Source of the DNA: Virgibacillus chiguensis
Lineage (GTDB): Bacteria > Bacillota > Bacilli > Bacillales > Amphibacillaceae
Length of the DNA: 61,899 nucleotides
Direction of reading: 5' to 3'
Assembly (NCBI RefSeq): GCF_900129865.1
Contig: NZ_FQXD01000020.1
Span: 1-61,899 of the forward strand
Shown here: one piece after another, positions 34,008-46,772 of the stretch
Layout: every line of letters starts with the position of its first letter
Numbering within the stretch: position 1 is the first letter of the stretch
The notes under the pieces: generated by a model
Database searches by the model: none
Told to the model about the DNA's origin: nothing
The model's input: only the letters and a program-made list of their open reading frames with translations
Translations under genes and position numbers: made by a program

Positions 34008-34637
34008 ATGACGAAAGGAATCTTAGGTCGTAAAATCGGCATGACTCAGCTATTCTCTGAAACAGGAGAACTAATGCCTGTAACTGTAATTGAAGCTGAG
34101 CCAAACGTCGTATTACAAAAGAGAACATTAGAAAATGATGGTTATGAAGCAATCCAACTAGGTGTTGCTGACGTAAAGGAATCACGTACGAATAAAGCGG
34201 AAAAAGGTCATGCTGAAAAAGCAAACACAAACCCTAAGCGCTACGTTCGTGAAATCCGTAACGCGAAGCTTGACGAATATGAAGTTGGTCAGGAAGTGAG
34301 CGTAAACGTATTTGCTTCTGGTGATAAAATTGATGTGACAGGAACTACAAAAGGTAAAGGATTCCAAGGTTCGATTAAGCGTCACAATCAACAACGTGGA
34401 CCAGAAACTCATGGTTCTCACTATCATAGAGCACCAGGTTCGTTAGGTGCGGTTGACCCAATGCGTGTATTTAAAGGAAGACCACTTCCAGGACGCATGG
34501 GTGGAGAACAAGTAACGATCCAAAACCTTGAAGTAGTAAAAGTAGACGAAGAACGTAATCTACTATTAGTAAAAGGCAATGTGCCAGGTGCAAAGAAATC
34601 ATTCGTAAAAATAACGAGTGCAGTCAAGGCTAACTAA
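34008..34637 (+). CDS. rplC: Ribosomal protein L3
   Basis: L3, 209 aa, is an early 50S assembly protein reaching the peptidyl-transferase centre. [12 protein letters not shown] at the N-terminus and the loop [29 protein letters not shown] are characteristic. TAGGAGGTG precedes ATG 34008. The spacing to rpsJ is 29 bases. Confidence 0.98.
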   Translation: MTKGILGRKIGMTQLFSETGELMPVTVIEAEPNVVLQKRTLENDGYEAIQLGVADVKESRTNKAEKGHAEKANTNPKRYVREIRNAKLDEYEVGQEVSVNVFASGDKIDVTGTTKGKGFQGSIKRHNQQRGPETHGSHYHRAPGSLGAVDPMRVFKGRPLPGRMGGEQVTIQNLEVVKVDEERNLLLVKGNVPGAKKSFVKITSAVKAN

Positions 34638-34663
34638 TCATACAGACGAAGGGAGGATATGTC

Positions 34664-35287
34664 ATGCCTAAAGTAGCACTACTAAAACAAGATGGAGCTC
34701 AAGCTGGTGAGTTGGAATTAAACGAAGCTGTATTTGGAATTGAACCAAATGAGCATGTATTACATGAAGCAGTAGTTATGCAACGTGCGTCTTTACGTCA
34801 AGGTACGCATGCGGTAAAAAACCGTTCTGAAGTACGCGGTGGTGGTCGTAAACCATGGCGTCAGAAAGGAACTGGTCGTGCACGTCAAGGTTCTATTCGT
34901 TCCCCACAGTGGGTTGGCGGAGGTACTGTATTTGGACCAACACCACGCAGCTATAGCTATAAATTGCCAAAGAAAGTCCGTCGCTTAGCACTTAAATCTG
35001 CGCTTTCTTCCAAAACAAAAGAAAATAATCTTGTTGTCTTGGAAAGTCTTACTTTTGCTGAACCAAAAACAAAAGAAGCAGTAAAAATGCTAGCAGCATT
35101 AAATGTAGATGCAAAAGCTTTAATTGTTGTAACTGAAAAAGAAGAGAACGTTGTTCGTTCCGTAAATAATCTTCCGGCTGTCTCTATTTTAACAGTGGAA
35201 GAAATGAATGTATTAGACTTGCTTGGCCATGACAAGCTGATCTTAACAAAAGAGGCAGCTGAAAAAGCAGGGGAGGTGCTTGCATAA
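34664..35287 (+). CDS. rplD: Ribosomal protein L4
   Basis: L4, 207 aa, lines the exit tunnel with its extended loop [30 protein letters not shown]. In proteobacteria it represses the S10 operon. GGGAGG precedes ATG 34664. Its stop overlaps the rplW start by one base (TAATG). Confidence 0.98.
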   Translation: MPKVALLKQDGAQAGELELNEAVFGIEPNEHVLHEAVVMQRASLRQGTHAVKNRSEVRGGGRKPWRQKGTGRARQGSIRSPQWVGGGTVFGPTPRSYSYKLPKKVRRLALKSALSSKTKENNLVVLESLTFAEPKTKEAVKMLAALNVDAKALIVVTEKEENVVRSVNNLPAVSILTVEEMNVLDLLGHDKLILTKEAAEKAGEVLA

Positions 35288-35574
35288 TGAAAGATCCACG
35301 TGATATTATAAAGCGCCCTGTCATTACAGAACACTCAGCTGATTTAATGGCAGAAAAAAAGTACACGTTTGAAGTAACTCCTCAAGCGAATAAAACAGAG
35401 ATAAAAAACGCTGTAGAACAAGTTTTTGGAGTGAAAGTAATCAAAGTGAACACGTTAAACGTAAAAGGTAAGTTCAAGCGTATGGGTCGTTACGGTGGCT
35501 ACCGTTCAGATCGTAAAAAAGCTGTTGTTCAGCTTTCTGAAGACAGTAAAGAATTAGATTTCTTTGAAGCATAA
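35287..35574 (+). CDS. rplW: Ribosomal protein L23
   Basis: L23, 95 aa, is the tunnel-exit docking site for trigger factor and SRP. It starts [17 protein letters not shown] and has the C-terminal [17 protein letters not shown]. The start overlaps the rplD stop, and GGGGAGG inside rplD acts as the ribosome-binding site. Confidence 0.98.
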   Translation: MKDPRDIIKRPVITEHSADLMAEKKYTFEVTPQANKTEIKNAVEQVFGVKVIKVNTLNVKGKFKRMGRYGGYRSDRKKAVVQLSEDSKELDFFEA

Positions 35575-35605
35575 ATTATAAAGTTCGTGAAGGAGGGAAA
35601 TAAAG

Positions 35606-36436
35606 ATGGCGATTAAAAAATTCAGACCAACGTCCAACGGTAGACGTAATATGTCCGTATCTGATTTTGCAGAAATCACTACAGATACGCCTGAGAAATC
35701 CCTTTTAGCTCCACTACACAAACGTGGTGGTCGTAACCATCAAGGGAAGTTAACCGTTCGTCATCAAGGTGGCGGTCACAAGCGTCAATACCGTATCATC
35801 GATTTCAAGCGTGATAAAGATGGTATACCAGGACGCGTTGCTACTATTGAGTATGATCCAAACCGTTCAGCAAACATCGCATTAATTCATTATGTTGATG
35901 GTGAAAAACGTTATATATTAGCTCCAAAAGGTATAAAAGTGGGGCAAGAAATTATTTCTGGTGAAGATGCGGATATTAAAATGGGAAATGCATTACCATT
36001 AGTAAATATCCCAGTAGGTACAGTTATTCATAATGTTGAGTTGAAGCCAGGACGTGGCGGACAGCTTGTTCGTTCAGCCGGTGCAGAAGCACAAGTCCTT
36101 GGTCGTGACGGTAAATATACGTTAGTTCGTTTATCTTCAGGAGAAGTTCGTTTGATTCTTTCTTCTTGTCGTGCAACTGTCGGTCAAGTCGGTAATATCG
36201 AACATGAGCTTATCCGTGTAGGTAAAGCAGGTCGTTCTCGTTGGTTAGGCATTCGCCCAACTGTTCGTGGGTCTGTTATGAACCCGAATGATCACCCACA
36301 CGGTGGTGGTGAAGGACGCGCACCAATCGGTCGTAAATCACCAATGTCACCTTGGGGTAAGCCAACTCTTGGTTACAAGACACGTCAACGCAACAAGCCA
36401 TCTGATAAGTATATCGTTCGTAAACGTAAAAAATAA
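35606..36436 (+). CDS. rplB: Ribosomal protein L2
   Basis: L2, 276 aa, is essential for subunit association and peptidyl transfer. It has the N-terminal [13 protein letters not shown], the RNA-binding OB/SH3 core, and the C-terminal [21 protein letters not shown] with the conserved histidine block [18 protein letters not shown] precedes ATG 35606. Confidence 0.98.
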   Translation: MAIKKFRPTSNGRRNMSVSDFAEITTDTPEKSLLAPLHKRGGRNHQGKLTVRHQGGGHKRQYRIIDFKRDKDGIPGRVATIEYDPNRSANIALIHYVDGEKRYILAPKGIKVGQEIISGEDADIKMGNALPLVNIPVGTVIHNVELKPGRGGQLVRSAGAEAQVLGRDGKYTLVRLSSGEVRLILSSCRATVGQVGNIEHELIRVGKAGRSRWLGIRPTVRGSVMNPNDHPHGGGEGRAPIGRKSPMSPWGKPTLGYKTRQRNKPSDKYIVRKRKK

Positions 36437-36493
36437 CCAAAAATAGTGGCGGGAAGATAAGCCCGTCTCTCCAATGCGAAAGGAGGTTTATCC

Positions 36494-36772
36494 ATGGGTC
36501 GTAGTTTGAAAAAAGGACCTTTTGCAGATGACCATCTTATGTCAAAAATCGAAGCATTAAACGAAAGTGATAAAAAACAAGTAATTAAAACTTGGTCACG
36601 TCGTTCAACTATATTTCCTAATTTTGTAGGACATACAATAGCGGTATATGACGGACGTAAGCATGTACCAGTCTACGTTACAGAAGACATGGTCGGACAT
36701 AAATTAGGTGAATTCGCGCCAACACGTACCTTTAAAGGGCACGGTGGCGATGATAAGAAAACAAAACGCTAA
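36494..36772 (+). CDS. rpsS: Ribosomal protein S19
   Basis: S19, 92 aa, contacts S13 and the A-site tRNA in the 30S head. [16 protein letters not shown] and the block [16 protein letters not shown] are diagnostic. AAAGGAGG precedes ATG 36494, 57 bases after rplB. Confidence 0.98.
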   Translation: MGRSLKKGPFADDHLMSKIEALNESDKKQVIKTWSRRSTIFPNFVGHTIAVYDGRKHVPVYVTEDMVGHKLGEFAPTRTFKGHGGDDKKTKR

Positions 36773-36792
36773 TAGGAGAGGAGGCACACAAC

Positions 36793-37134
36793 ATGCAAGC
36801 TAAAGCCGTTGCAAAATCGGTTCGTATTGCTCCTCGTAAAGTACGATTAGTCGTTGATCTTATTCGAGGAAAAAATGTAGGTGAAGCAATTGCGATTTTA
36901 CGCCATACACAACGCGGTGCTTCTCCAGTCGTAGAAAAAGTATTAAACTCTGCGATTGCTAATGCAGAGCACAATTATGAAATGGATACAGATAACCTGG
37001 TCATTTCAGAAGCATATGTAAACGAAGGCGCTACTTTGAAACGTTTCCGTCCACGTGCACAAGGTCGTGCAAGTAGAATTAATAAACGCACAAGCCACAT
37101 TACAGTAGTGGTAACAGAAAAAAAGGAGGGTTAG
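36793..37134 (+). CDS. rplV: Ribosomal protein L22
   Basis: L22, 113 aa, lines the exit tunnel; the extended loop includes [26 protein letters not shown], the site of macrolide contacts, without visible deletion. GAGAGGAGG precedes ATG 36793. The rpsC start follows three bases after the stop. Confidence 0.98.
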   Translation: MQAKAVAKSVRIAPRKVRLVVDLIRGKNVGEAIAILRHTQRGASPVVEKVLNSAIANAEHNYEMDTDNLVISEAYVNEGATLKRFRPRAQGRASRINKRTSHITVVVTEKKEG

Positions 37135-37137
37135 TCA

Positions 37138-37779
37138 GTGGGTCAAAAAGTAAATCCAACTGGTCTTCGCGTTGGCATCATTAAAGACTGGGAGTCAAAA
37201 TGGTATGCCGGCAAGGACTATGCAGACTTATTACATGAAGACATTAAGATTAGAGAATACTTGGAAAACCGCTTGAAAATAGCTGCTGTTTCATCTATTG
37301 ATATTGAGCGTGCAGCAAACCGAGTGAATATTACGATTCACACTGGAAAACCAGGTATGGTTATCGGTAAAGGCGGTTCTGAAGTGGAATCTTTGCGTAA
37401 AGCTTTAAATAGCTTAACTGGCAAGCGAGTTCACATCAATATTGTAGAAATTAAAAAAGTAGATCTTGATGCAACATTAGTTGCTGAAAATATTGCTCGT
37501 CAATTAGAAAATCGTATTTCTTTCCGTCGTGCACAAAAGCAATCCATTCAACGTGCGATGCGTGCTGGCGCAAAAGGAATTAAAACACAAGTATCCGGAC
37601 GTCTTGGTGGCGCAGACATCGCTCGTGCGGAACATTATAGTGAAGGGACAGTACCACTACACACATTAAGAGCTGATATCGATTATGGTACAGCAGAAGC
37701 AGACACTACGTATGGTAAGTTAGGTGTCAAAGTGTGGGTATACCGTGGAGAAGTCCTTCCAACGAAAACTGACAAATAA
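37138..37779 (+). CDS. rpsC: Ribosomal protein S3
   Basis: S3, 213 aa, starts at GTG 37138 ([23 protein letters not shown]), using AAAGGAGG in the rplV end. The KH domain is marked by [15 protein letters not shown], and the C-terminal domain by [13 protein letters not shown]. It helps form the mRNA entry pore and its helicase activity. Confidence 0.98.
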   Translation: MGQKVNPTGLRVGIIKDWESKWYAGKDYADLLHEDIKIREYLENRLKIAAVSSIDIERAANRVNITIHTGKPGMVIGKGGSEVESLRKALNSLTGKRVHINIVEIKKVDLDATLVAENIARQLENRISFRRAQKQSIQRAMRAGAKGIKTQVSGRLGGADIARAEHYSEGTVPLHTLRADIDYGTAEADTTYGKLGVKVWVYRGEVLPTKTDK

Positions 37780-38422
<643 letters not shown>

Positions 38423-38448
38423 AATCTCGAGAGGAGGTAAACCTCAAA

Positions 38449-38712
38449 ATGACAGAACGTAATGATCGTAAAGTTTACACTGGACGTGTTGTCTCTGACA
38501 AAATGGATAAAACCATTTCTGTTCTAGTGGAAACATATAAATTCCACAAGCTATACGGCAAGCGTGTTAAATATTCAAAAAAATTCAAAGCACATGATGA
38601 GAATAACCAAGCAAAAGTTGGCGATATCGTAAGCATCATGGAAACTCGTCCGCTATCAGCTACAAAACATTTTCGCCTCGTTGAGATTGTTGAAGAAGCG
38701 GTAATTATATAA
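38449..38712 (+). CDS. rpsQ: Ribosomal protein S17
   Basis: S17, 87 aa, an OB-fold primary 16S binder. [21 protein letters not shown] and the block [27 protein letters not shown] are typical. GAGAGGAGG precedes ATG 38449. Confidence 0.98.
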   Translation: MTERNDRKVYTGRVVSDKMDKTISVLVETYKFHKLYGKRVKYSKKFKAHDENNQAKVGDIVSIMETRPLSATKHFRLVEIVEEAVII

Positions 38713-38754
38713 TAAAGTTCGCTCGGAAGGTATCCGAAGGGAGGTTACAGCGAT

Positions 38755-39123
38755 ATGATTCAACAGGAAACACGTTTAAAAGTTGCAGATAACTCTGGTG
38801 CACGTGAACTATTAACTATTAAAGTATTGGGCGGATCCGGACGAAAAACCGCTAATATTGGCGACGTTGTTGTTTGTACGGTAAAAGAAGCAACACCAGG
38901 CGGCGTTGTCAAAAAAGGTGATGTTGTAAGAGCTGTTATTGTACGTTCGAAATCTGGTGCACGTCGTAAAGATGGTTCATATATTCGTTTTGATGAAAAT
39001 GCAGCGGTAATTGTTCGTGATGATAAGAGTCCAAGAGGAACTCGTATTTTTGGACCAGTTGCACGTGAATTGCGTGATGCAAAATTCATGAAAATCGTAT
39101 CTCTTGCTCCAGAAGTATTATAA
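38755..39123 (+). CDS. rplN: Ribosomal protein L14
   Basis: L14, 122 aa, starts [24 protein letters not shown] and ends in [29 protein letters not shown]. It forms intersubunit bridge B8 and is the RsfS silencing contact. AAGGGAGG precedes ATG 38755. Unusually, a spacer of over 140 bases follows before rplX. Confidence 0.98.
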   Translation: MIQQETRLKVADNSGARELLTIKVLGGSGRKTANIGDVVVCTVKEATPGGVVKKGDVVRAVIVRSKSGARRKDGSYIRFDENAAVIVRDDKSPRGTRIFGPVARELRDAKFMKIVSLAPEVL

Positions 39124-39126
39124 GTG

Positions 39127-39235
39127 TGTGTTCAAAAAGAGGATGATTGAATTTTGATTTTCAACAGGCTTTTAAAGTCAACCAGAATTTCAAGATGCCT
39201 TCTTCCTATAAATTTTGAACAGCCTTTATAAGCTA
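39127..39235 (+). repeat. MITE-like insertion between rplN and rplX
   Basis: About 110 bases between rplN and the rplX ribosome-binding site are bounded by TGTGTTCAAAA (from 39128) and TTTTGAACAGCC (from 39216), whose cores GTTCAAAA/TTTTGAAC are inverted repeats. Neighbouring genes in this operon are mostly spaced 20-60 bases apart. The opening TGTGTTCAAAAAG recurs at about 20588 before rpoB. No reading frame is present. Confidence 0.6.
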
Positions 39236-39266
39236 AAATTTAGCCTTGTTAGGAGGTGCGTTAAGC

Positions 39267-39578
39267 ATGCATGTAAAAAAAGGTGATAAAGTAAAAGTTA
39301 TTTCCGGCAAAGACCGCGGAAAAGAAGGCACTATCTTAGAAGCATACCCGAAAAAAGAGCGTGTGCTTGTAGAAGGAATTAACATGATTAAAAAACATGC
39401 CAAACCTTCCCAAGAAAATCCACAAGGTGGAATTCTTAATCAGGAGGCACCAATTCATGTTTCTAACGTGATGCCAATAGATCGTAAAACCGGAGAGCCA
39501 ACCCGTGTTGGTTACGAAGTACGTGATGGAAAGAAAGTCCGTATCGCTAAGAAATCCGGAGAAGCGTTAGATAAATAG
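39267..39578 (+). CDS. rplX: Ribosomal protein L24
   Basis: L24, 103 aa, an assembly-initiating KOW protein: [23 protein letters not shown], then [21 protein letters not shown] 39267 is set by AGGAGGTG at 39251-39258; the open frame reaching back to 39246 crosses that site. Confidence 0.98.
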   Translation: MHVKKGDKVKVISGKDRGKEGTILEAYPKKERVLVEGINMIKKHAKPSQENPQGGILNQEAPIHVSNVMPIDRKTGEPTRVGYEVRDGKKVRIAKKSGEALDK

Positions 39579-39602
39579 GTTCAGCGAAAGGAGGGCGACA
39601 TG

Positions 39603-40142
39603 ATGAATCAATTAAAGAAAAAATATCAAGATGAAGTACTACCATCTTTAATGAATAAATTTAACTATGAGTCTGTAATGCAAGTACCAGCTATTGAAAA
39701 AATAGTAGTGAACATGGGTGTTGGTGATGCTGTTCAGAACTCAAAAGCTTTAGATAATGCTGTCGAAGAGTTGGCGTTAATTTCTGGACAAAAGCCAATG
39801 ATTACTCGTGCAAAAAAATCAATTGCTGGATTCCGCCTACGTGAAGGAATGCCGATTGGTGCTAAAGTAACCCTTCGCGGTGAGCGTATGTACGAATTTT
39901 TACAAAAACTAGTAGCTGTATCACTTCCGCGTGTACGTGACTTCCGTGGTGTGTCTAAAAAGGCATTTGATGGTCGTGGAAACTACACTTTAGGAGTGAA
40001 AGAACAGCTTATTTTCCCAGAAATTAACTATGATAAAGTGAGTAAGATTCGTGGAATGGACATTGTTATCGTAACAACATCTAACACGGATGAAGAAGCT
40101 CGTGAACTTCTTACTCAGTTAGGCATGCCTTTCCAAAAGTAA
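39603..40142 (+). CDS. rplE: Ribosomal protein L5
   Basis: L5, 179 aa from ATG 39603, binds 5S rRNA and P-site t[44 protein letters not shown] and [20 protein letters not shown] are signature blocks. Tandem ATGs occur at 39600 and 39603; the second has better distance to AAAGGAGGG and matches the B. subtilis length. Confidence 0.97.
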   Translation: MNQLKKKYQDEVLPSLMNKFNYESVMQVPAIEKIVVNMGVGDAVQNSKALDNAVEELALISGQKPMITRAKKSIAGFRLREGMPIGAKVTLRGERMYEFLQKLVAVSLPRVRDFRGVSKKAFDGRGNYTLGVKEQLIFPEINYDKVSKIRGMDIVIVTTSNTDEEARELLTQLGMPFQK

Positions 40143-40172
40143 GCAAAAGAGCGAATACAAGGAGGGAAAATA

Positions 40173-40358
40173 GTGGCTAAAAAATCAATGATTGCAAAGC
40201 AAAAACGTCCGCAAAAATACCAAGTACGTGAATATACACGCTGTGAGCGCTGTGGACGTCCGCATTCTGTAATCCGTAAATTTAAACTTTGCCGTATTTG
40301 TTTCCGTGAACTTGCCTATAAAGGTCAAATTCCTGGTGTCAAAAAAGCAAGCTGGTAA
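40173..40358 (+). CDS. rpsN: Ribosomal protein S14, zinc-binding type
   Basis: S14 type Z, 61 aa, starting at GTG 40173 ([24 protein letters not shown]). The zinc ribbon is complete: CERCGRPH and LCRICFREL, two CxxC pairs. This is the short zinc-dependent S14 of the spc operon; a cysteine-free paralogue would be expected elsewhere in the genome. AAGGAGGG precedes it. Confidence 0.98.
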   Translation: MAKKSMIAKQKRPQKYQVREYTRCERCGRPHSVIRKFKLCRICFRELAYKGQIPGVKKASW

Positions 40359-40388
40359 AACCCGATTTTGGGAAGGAGGTAATGATGA

Positions 40389-40787
40389 ATGGTTATGACA
40401 GATCCAATTGCAGATATGCTTACTCGCATTCGTAATGCGAATATGGTAAGACATGAAAAGTTAGAGCTTCCAGCATCAAAGATGAAAAAAGAGATCGCTG
40501 ATATTCTTAAACGAGAAGGTTTCGTTACAGATTATGAGCTTGTAGAAGATAACAAGCAAGGTGTTCTTCGCATCTTCCTTAAATATGGAGCAAACGAAGA
40601 GCGTGTAATTACAGGTATTAAACGTATAAGTAAACCAGGATTACGTGTTTATGCGAAAGCTGATGAAGTACCACGTGTACTTAACGGTTTAGGAATTGCT
40701 ATCGTTTCAACTTCAAAAGGTGTGCTTTCTGACAAAGAAGCGCGTTCTCAAGCTGTTGGCGGCGAAGTATTAGCATACGTGTGGTAA
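40389..40787 (+). CDS. rpsH: Ribosomal protein S8
   Basis: S8, 132 aa, binds the 16S central domain and represses the spc operon in E. coli. [33 protein letters not shown] and the C-terminal [20 protein letters not shown] are typical. GGAAGGAGG precedes ATG 40389. Confidence 0.98.
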   Translation: MVMTDPIADMLTRIRNANMVRHEKLELPASKMKKEIADILKREGFVTDYELVEDNKQGVLRIFLKYGANEERVITGIKRISKPGLRVYAKADEVPRVLNGLGIAIVSTSKGVLSDKEARSQAVGGEVLAYVW

Positions 40788-40818
40788 TAGAGTAGTTAAA
40801 GAAGAGGAGGTGCATGAA

Positions 40819-41355
40819 ATGTCTCGTATAGGACTGAAGCCAATCGAAGTTCCTGAAGGAGTAGAAGTCAAATTCGATGGAACTGTCGTTACAGTTAAAG
40901 GACCTAAAGGTGAATTAACAAGAAATTTACATCAAGATATTAAAGTTAACATGGAAGGCAACGTGATTAAGCTAGAGCGCCCAAGCGATCATAAGGATCA
41001 TCGCGCATTACACGGTACGACACGTAGCCTCATTAACAATATGGTTGAAGGTGTAAGTAAAGGGTTTGAAAAAACGCTCGAAATCATCGGTGTTGGTTAC
41101 CGTGCGCAGAAGCAGGGAAATAAAGTAATCGTCAACGCTGGTTACTCACACCCTGTAGAAATCGATCCAATTGACGGGATTGAAATTGACGTACCAAAAA
41201 ACACACAACTTATTGTTAAAGGTATTGATAAGGAGCTTGTTGGAGCTGTTGCCTCTAAAATTAGAGCAATTCGCCCACCAGAGCCTTATAAAGGTAAAGG
41301 AATCCGTTACGAAGGTGAATATGTACGTCGTAAAGAAGGTAAAACTGCCAAGTAA
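40819..41355 (+). CDS. rplF: Ribosomal protein L6
   Basis: L6, 178 aa from ATG 40819 ([18 protein letters not shown]), lies by the sarcin-ricin loop; the C-terminal [22 protein letters not shown] is complete. The ribosome-binding site GAGGAGGTG at 40804-40812 supports this start rather than ATG 40810, which overlaps it. Confidence 0.97.
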   Translation: MSRIGLKPIEVPEGVEVKFDGTVVTVKGPKGELTRNLHQDIKVNMEGNVIKLERPSDHKDHRALHGTTRSLINNMVEGVSKGFEKTLEIIGVGYRAQKQGNKVIVNAGYSHPVEIDPIDGIEIDVPKNTQLIVKGIDKELVGAVASKIRAIRPPEPYKGKGIRYEGEYVRRKEGKTAK

Positions 41356-41383
41356 GATTAGGTAGCAGAAAGGAGTGACCTAA

Positions 41384-41749
41384 GTGATTACAAAACCTGA
41401 TAAAAATATGGTGCGTAAGAGAAGGCACGCTCGTGTACGTAAAACCGTTCACGGAACAGCACAGCGTCCTCGTCTAAACGTCTACCGTTCAAATAAACAC
41501 ATCTATGTACAGCTTATTGATGATACAAGTGGAAACACAGTGGTTAGTGCCTCTACAAAAGATAACGAGTTGAACTTAACAGGTGCAACTGGTAATGTAG
41601 AAGCAGCAAGACAAGTCGGAGAAGCAATAGCTAAACGTGCTCAGGATAAAGGTTACAAATCGGTTGTCTTTGACCGCGGTGGCTACCTTTATCATGGACG
41701 TGTGAAAGCTTTAGCAGAGGCTGCAAGAGAAGCAGGTCTTGAATTTTAA
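41384..41749 (+). CDS. rplR: Ribosomal protein L18
   Basis: L18, 121 aa from GTG 41384, binds 5S r[35 protein letters not shown] and [28 protein letters not shown] are diagnostic. AAAGGAGTG precedes it. Confidence 0.98.
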   Translation: MITKPDKNMVRKRRHARVRKTVHGTAQRPRLNVYRSNKHIYVQLIDDTSGNTVVSASTKDNELNLTGATGNVEAARQVGEAIAKRAQDKGYKSVVFDRGGYLYHGRVKALAEAAREAGLEF

Positions 41750-41769
41750 ACGATAAAGGAGGGACATAC

Positions 41770-42273
41770 ATGAATAAAAACATTGATCCGAACAAATTAG
41801 ATCTTGAAGAACGTGTTGTTGCGGTAAACCGTGTTGCAAAAGTTGTTAAAGGTGGTCGTAATTTCCGCTTTGCAGCTCTAGTTGTTGTCGGAGACAAGAA
41901 TGGTCATGTAGGTTTTGGTACAGGAAAAGCACAAGAAGTACCAGAAGCAATTAAAAAAGCAGTAGATGATGCGAAGAAAAATTTAATTACAGTACCTATT
42001 GTTGGAACTACCATCCCACATGCAATTCATGGTCGATTCGGCTCAGGTAATGTATTGTTGAAACCAGCTACGGAAGGTACAGGAGTTATCTCTGGTGGCC
42101 CAGTACGTGCGATTTTAGAGCTTGCTGGTGTTGGTGATATACTAACAAAATCATTAGGTTCTAATACGCCGATTAATATGATTCGTGCAACAATCAATGG
42201 TTTAACAAACTTAAAGCGCGCAGAAGATGTAGCAAAACTACGTGGAAAGTCTGTAGAAGAACTGTTAGGATAA
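41770..42273 (+). CDS. rpsE: Ribosomal protein S5
   Basis: S5, 167 aa, is at the mRNA entry channel and affects accuracy. The dsRBD-like N-terminal part ([29 protein letters not shown]) and C-terminal domain ([30 protein letters not shown]) are intact. AAAGGAGGG precedes ATG 41770. Confidence 0.98.
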   Translation: MNKNIDPNKLDLEERVVAVNRVAKVVKGGRNFRFAALVVVGDKNGHVGFGTGKAQEVPEAIKKAVDDAKKNLITVPIVGTTIPHAIHGRFGSGNVLLKPATEGTGVISGGPVRAILELAGVGDILTKSLGSNTPINMIRATINGLTNLKRAEDVAKLRGKSVEELLG

Positions 42274-42286
42274 GGAGGGAACTGTT

Positions 42287-42469
42287 ATGTCTAAAAAACT
42301 AGAAATAACCCTCACGCGCAGTGTTATTGGTGGAACAGAAGTTCAAAGAAAAACTGTTCAAGCATTGGGATTAAAGAAAATTCGTCAATCGGTTGTTCAT
42401 GAAGATACTCCAGCTCTTCGCGGCATGGTCAATAAAGTATCTCATTTACTAACGGTTAAAGAGGTTTAA
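42287..42469 (+). CDS. rpmD: Ribosomal protein L30
   Basis: L30, 60 aa: [55 protein letters not shown] precedes ATG 42287, 13 bases after rpsE. Confidence 0.98.
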   Translation: MSKKLEITLTRSVIGGTEVQRKTVQALGLKKIRQSVVHEDTPALRGMVNKVSHLLTVKEV

Positions 42470-42500
42470 ATAAGAAATAAGCGTAAGAGGAGGTGCTCGC

Positions 42501-42940
42501 ATGAAACTTCATGAATTGAAGGCTGCAGAAGGTACACGTAAAAACCGTAATCGTGTAGGTCGTGGAATGTCATCTGGCAACGGGAAAACATCAGGACGTG
42601 GACATAAAGGTCAAAAAGCGCGCTCTGGTGGCGGTACTCGTCCAGGGTTTGAAGGTGGTCAGTTACCACTATTCCAACGCTTACCAAAACGTGGGTTTAC
42701 AAACATTCATCGTAAAGAGTTTGCTATTGTAAATGTAGAAACGTTAAATCGGTTTGAAGAAGGCACAGAAATAACACCTGAGCTATTACTGGAAGAAGGC
42801 GTAGTTAGCAAGTTGAAAGCAGGTATTAAAGTACTTGGCAACGGCTCGATCGAGAAAAAACTAACAGTAAAAGCTCACAAGTTCTCTGCTTCCGCTAAAG
42901 AAGCAATCGAGGCAGCGGGCGGTCAAACAGAGGTGATTTA

Positions 42941-42941
<1 letters not shown>
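42501..42941 (+). CDS. rplO: Ribosomal protein L15
   Basis: L15, 146 aa, a late assembly protein with the glycine/arginine-rich N-terminal extension ([30 protein letters not shown]). GAGGAGGTG precedes ATG 42501. Its stop overlaps the secY start by one base, coupling the two. Confidence 0.98.
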
Positions 42942-44907
<1,966 letters not shown>

Positions 44908-45078
44908 TAGCCTTAGAATTGTATGAAGTGCATTTCTAGTAATGAAAAGTTATAATAAGTCGTGAAGTACAGTGCGGCATATTTCTATATAGATAATAAG
45001 GTGACACAGGATAAAAGTGAGTAATTCTTTTCAATAAACAGGCATTGATATAAACTATAGCCTAAGTGAAGGTGATCG

Positions 45079-45417
45079 TTGTTGAACGAAGATGATTCGA
45101 TACCGCGGATAGGTCAAGTTGTTCGAATTATGCAAGGTCGTGAAGCGGGTCAATATGCAGTCGTTATTAAATCTGTCGATGATAAGTATGTCTTGCTTGC
45201 AGATGGGGAAAAACGTAAATATGATCGACCAAAGAAAAAGAATCTTCATCATATCGAGTTAATGGATTATATTTCTCCAGAAGTCCAAAACAGCCTTCTA
45301 GAAACTGGTCGTGTCACAAATGGTAAACTGCGGTTTGCCATAGCTAAATTTATCAATGAAGTTGTGACTGATTTGAAGAAGGGAGATCAACACGATGGCG
45401 AAAGACGATGTAATTGA
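45079..45417 (+). CDS. KOW-domain RNA-binding protein, ribosomal-protein-like (YbzG family)
   Basis: About 112 residues with an N-terminal KOW segment ([33 protein letters not shown]), the family block [23 protein letters not shown] and [14 protein letters not shown]. It matches the L14e/L6e-like protein encoded before infA in bacilli; its role is not established. Start is TTG 45079 or TTG 45082, after AAGGTG. It overlaps infA by 23 bases, so the C-terminal tail is unusually extended into infA. Confidence 0.88.
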   Translation: MLNEDDSIPRIGQVVRIMQGREAGQYAVVIKSVDDKYVLLADGEKRKYDRPKKKNLHHIELMDYISPEVQNSLLETGRVTNGKLRFAIAKFINEVVTDLKKGDQHDGERRCN

Positions 45418-45613
45418 AGTGGAAGGAACCGTAACGGAAACATTGCCGAATGCGATGTTTAAAGTCGAATTGGAAAACGGTCATACTGTATTAGCCCACG
45501 TATCCGGGAAAATTCGTATGCACTTTATTCGCATTCTTCCTGGCGACAAAGTAACGGTTGAACTTTCTCCGTATGATTTAACTAGAGGACGAATTACGTA
45601 CCGTTATAAATAA
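45395..45613 (+). CDS. infA: Translation initiation factor IF-1
   Basis: IF-1, 72 aa, a single OB fold that occupies the 30S A site at initiation: [72 protein letters not shown]. This is nearly identical to the Bacillus protein. AAGGGAG lies 13 bases upstream inside the preceding gene. Confidence 0.98.
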   Translation: MAKDDVIEVEGTVTETLPNAMFKVELENGHTVLAHVSGKIRMHFIRILPGDKVTVELSPYDLTRGRITYRYK

Positions 45614-45617
45614 GTGA

Positions 45618-45758
<141 letters not shown>

Positions 45759-45781
45759 CAAACAGGAGGTGTTAAAGCTTT

Positions 45782-46147
45782 ATGGCACGTATTGCAGGTA
45801 TTGATGTCCCACGTGATAAACGCGTAGTCATTTCCCTAACGTATATTTACGGTATTGGAAAAACTACTGCTCAAAAAATCCTTAAAGAAGCAGGCGTTTC
45901 TGAAGACACTCGTGTACGCGACCTTACTGAGGACGAATTAGGAAGAATTCGTAAAGCTACAGACGAGTATACCATTGAAGGAGACCTTCGTCGTGAAGTA
46001 TCTCTAAATATTAAACGTCTTATCGAGATCGGCTCATATCGCGGAATCCGCCATCGTCGTGGACTTCCTCTTCGTGGACAAAAAACAAAAAATAATTCAC
46101 GTACTCGTAAAGGGCCGCGTCGCGCGATCGCTGGAAAGAAAAAATAA
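45782..46147 (+). CDS. rpsM: Ribosomal protein S13
   Basis: S13, 121 aa, forms head bridges and P-site tRNA contacts. [34 protein letters not shown] and the basic tail [24 protein letters not shown] are intact. CAGGAGGTG precedes ATG 45782. Confidence 0.98.
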   Translation: MARIAGIDVPRDKRVVISLTYIYGIGKTTAQKILKEAGVSEDTRVRDLTEDELGRIRKATDEYTIEGDLRREVSLNIKRLIEIGSYRGIRHRRGLPLRGQKTKNNSRTRKGPRRAIAGKKK

Positions 46148-46170
46148 ATGTTAAAGGAGGTTAAAAGGTA

Positions 46171-46560
46171 ATGGCACAAAAGTCAAGCGCACGTAAACGT
46201 CGTGTGAAAAAAAATATTGAGTCAGGTATATCCCATATCCGTTCAACATTTAATAACACCATCGTTACGATTACAGATACGCAAGGAAATGTTCTTGGAT
46301 GGAGTTCTGCTGGTGCATTGGGCTTTAAAGGTTCAAAGAAATCTACTCCATTTGCTGCCCAAATGGCAGCTGAAACTGCTGCTAAATCTGCAATTGACCA
46401 TGGTATGAAAACTCTTGAAGTAACCGTTAAAGGACCAGGAGCCGGCCGTGAAGCAGCTATTCGTTCTCTTCAGGCAGCAGGTTTGGAAGTTACAGCTATT
46501 CGTGATGTAACGCCAGTACCACATAACGGTTGCCGCCCACCAAAACGTCGTCGTGTATAA
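46171..46560 (+). CDS. rpsK: Ribosomal protein S11
   Basis: S11, 129 aa, in the 30S platform. [46 protein letters not shown] and [23 protein letters not shown] are typical, ending [21 protein letters not shown] precedes ATG 46171. Confidence 0.98.
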   Translation: MAQKSSARKRRVKKNIESGISHIRSTFNNTIVTITDTQGNVLGWSSAGALGFKGSKKSTPFAAQMAAETAAKSAIDHGMKTLEVTVKGPGAGREAAIRSLQAAGLEVTAIRDVTPVPHNGCRPPKRRRV

Positions 46561-46772
46561 TTATACCGTATATAATTTGTCACCCTGTCTATAATGGGTT
46601 ATGATAGCTAAAAGTCTAAAGGTTGGTTTTCCTTTAGGAATAGAGCTTCCAGAAGACAAGAACGTACGAAAGATTTACAAGTAGTGCAGAAACGCCAACT
46701 GCATTTTTGAGGAATTTCGGTTAGACCGCTGTCTAACCGGGGTTTCGACGTTTTAAAGGAGGGTTTTATGGA
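46561..46772 (+). promoter_or_regulatory. rpsK-rpoA leader with a perfect hairpin
   Basis: The 212-base gap holds CGGTTAGAC-CGCT-GTCTAACCG (46717-46738), a perfect 9-bp stem with a 4-base loop, 19 bases before the rpoA ribosome-binding site (AAAGGAGGG). It is not followed by a T-run, so it is not a standard terminator. A processing or regulatory site for rpoA is possible. Confidence 0.55.
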
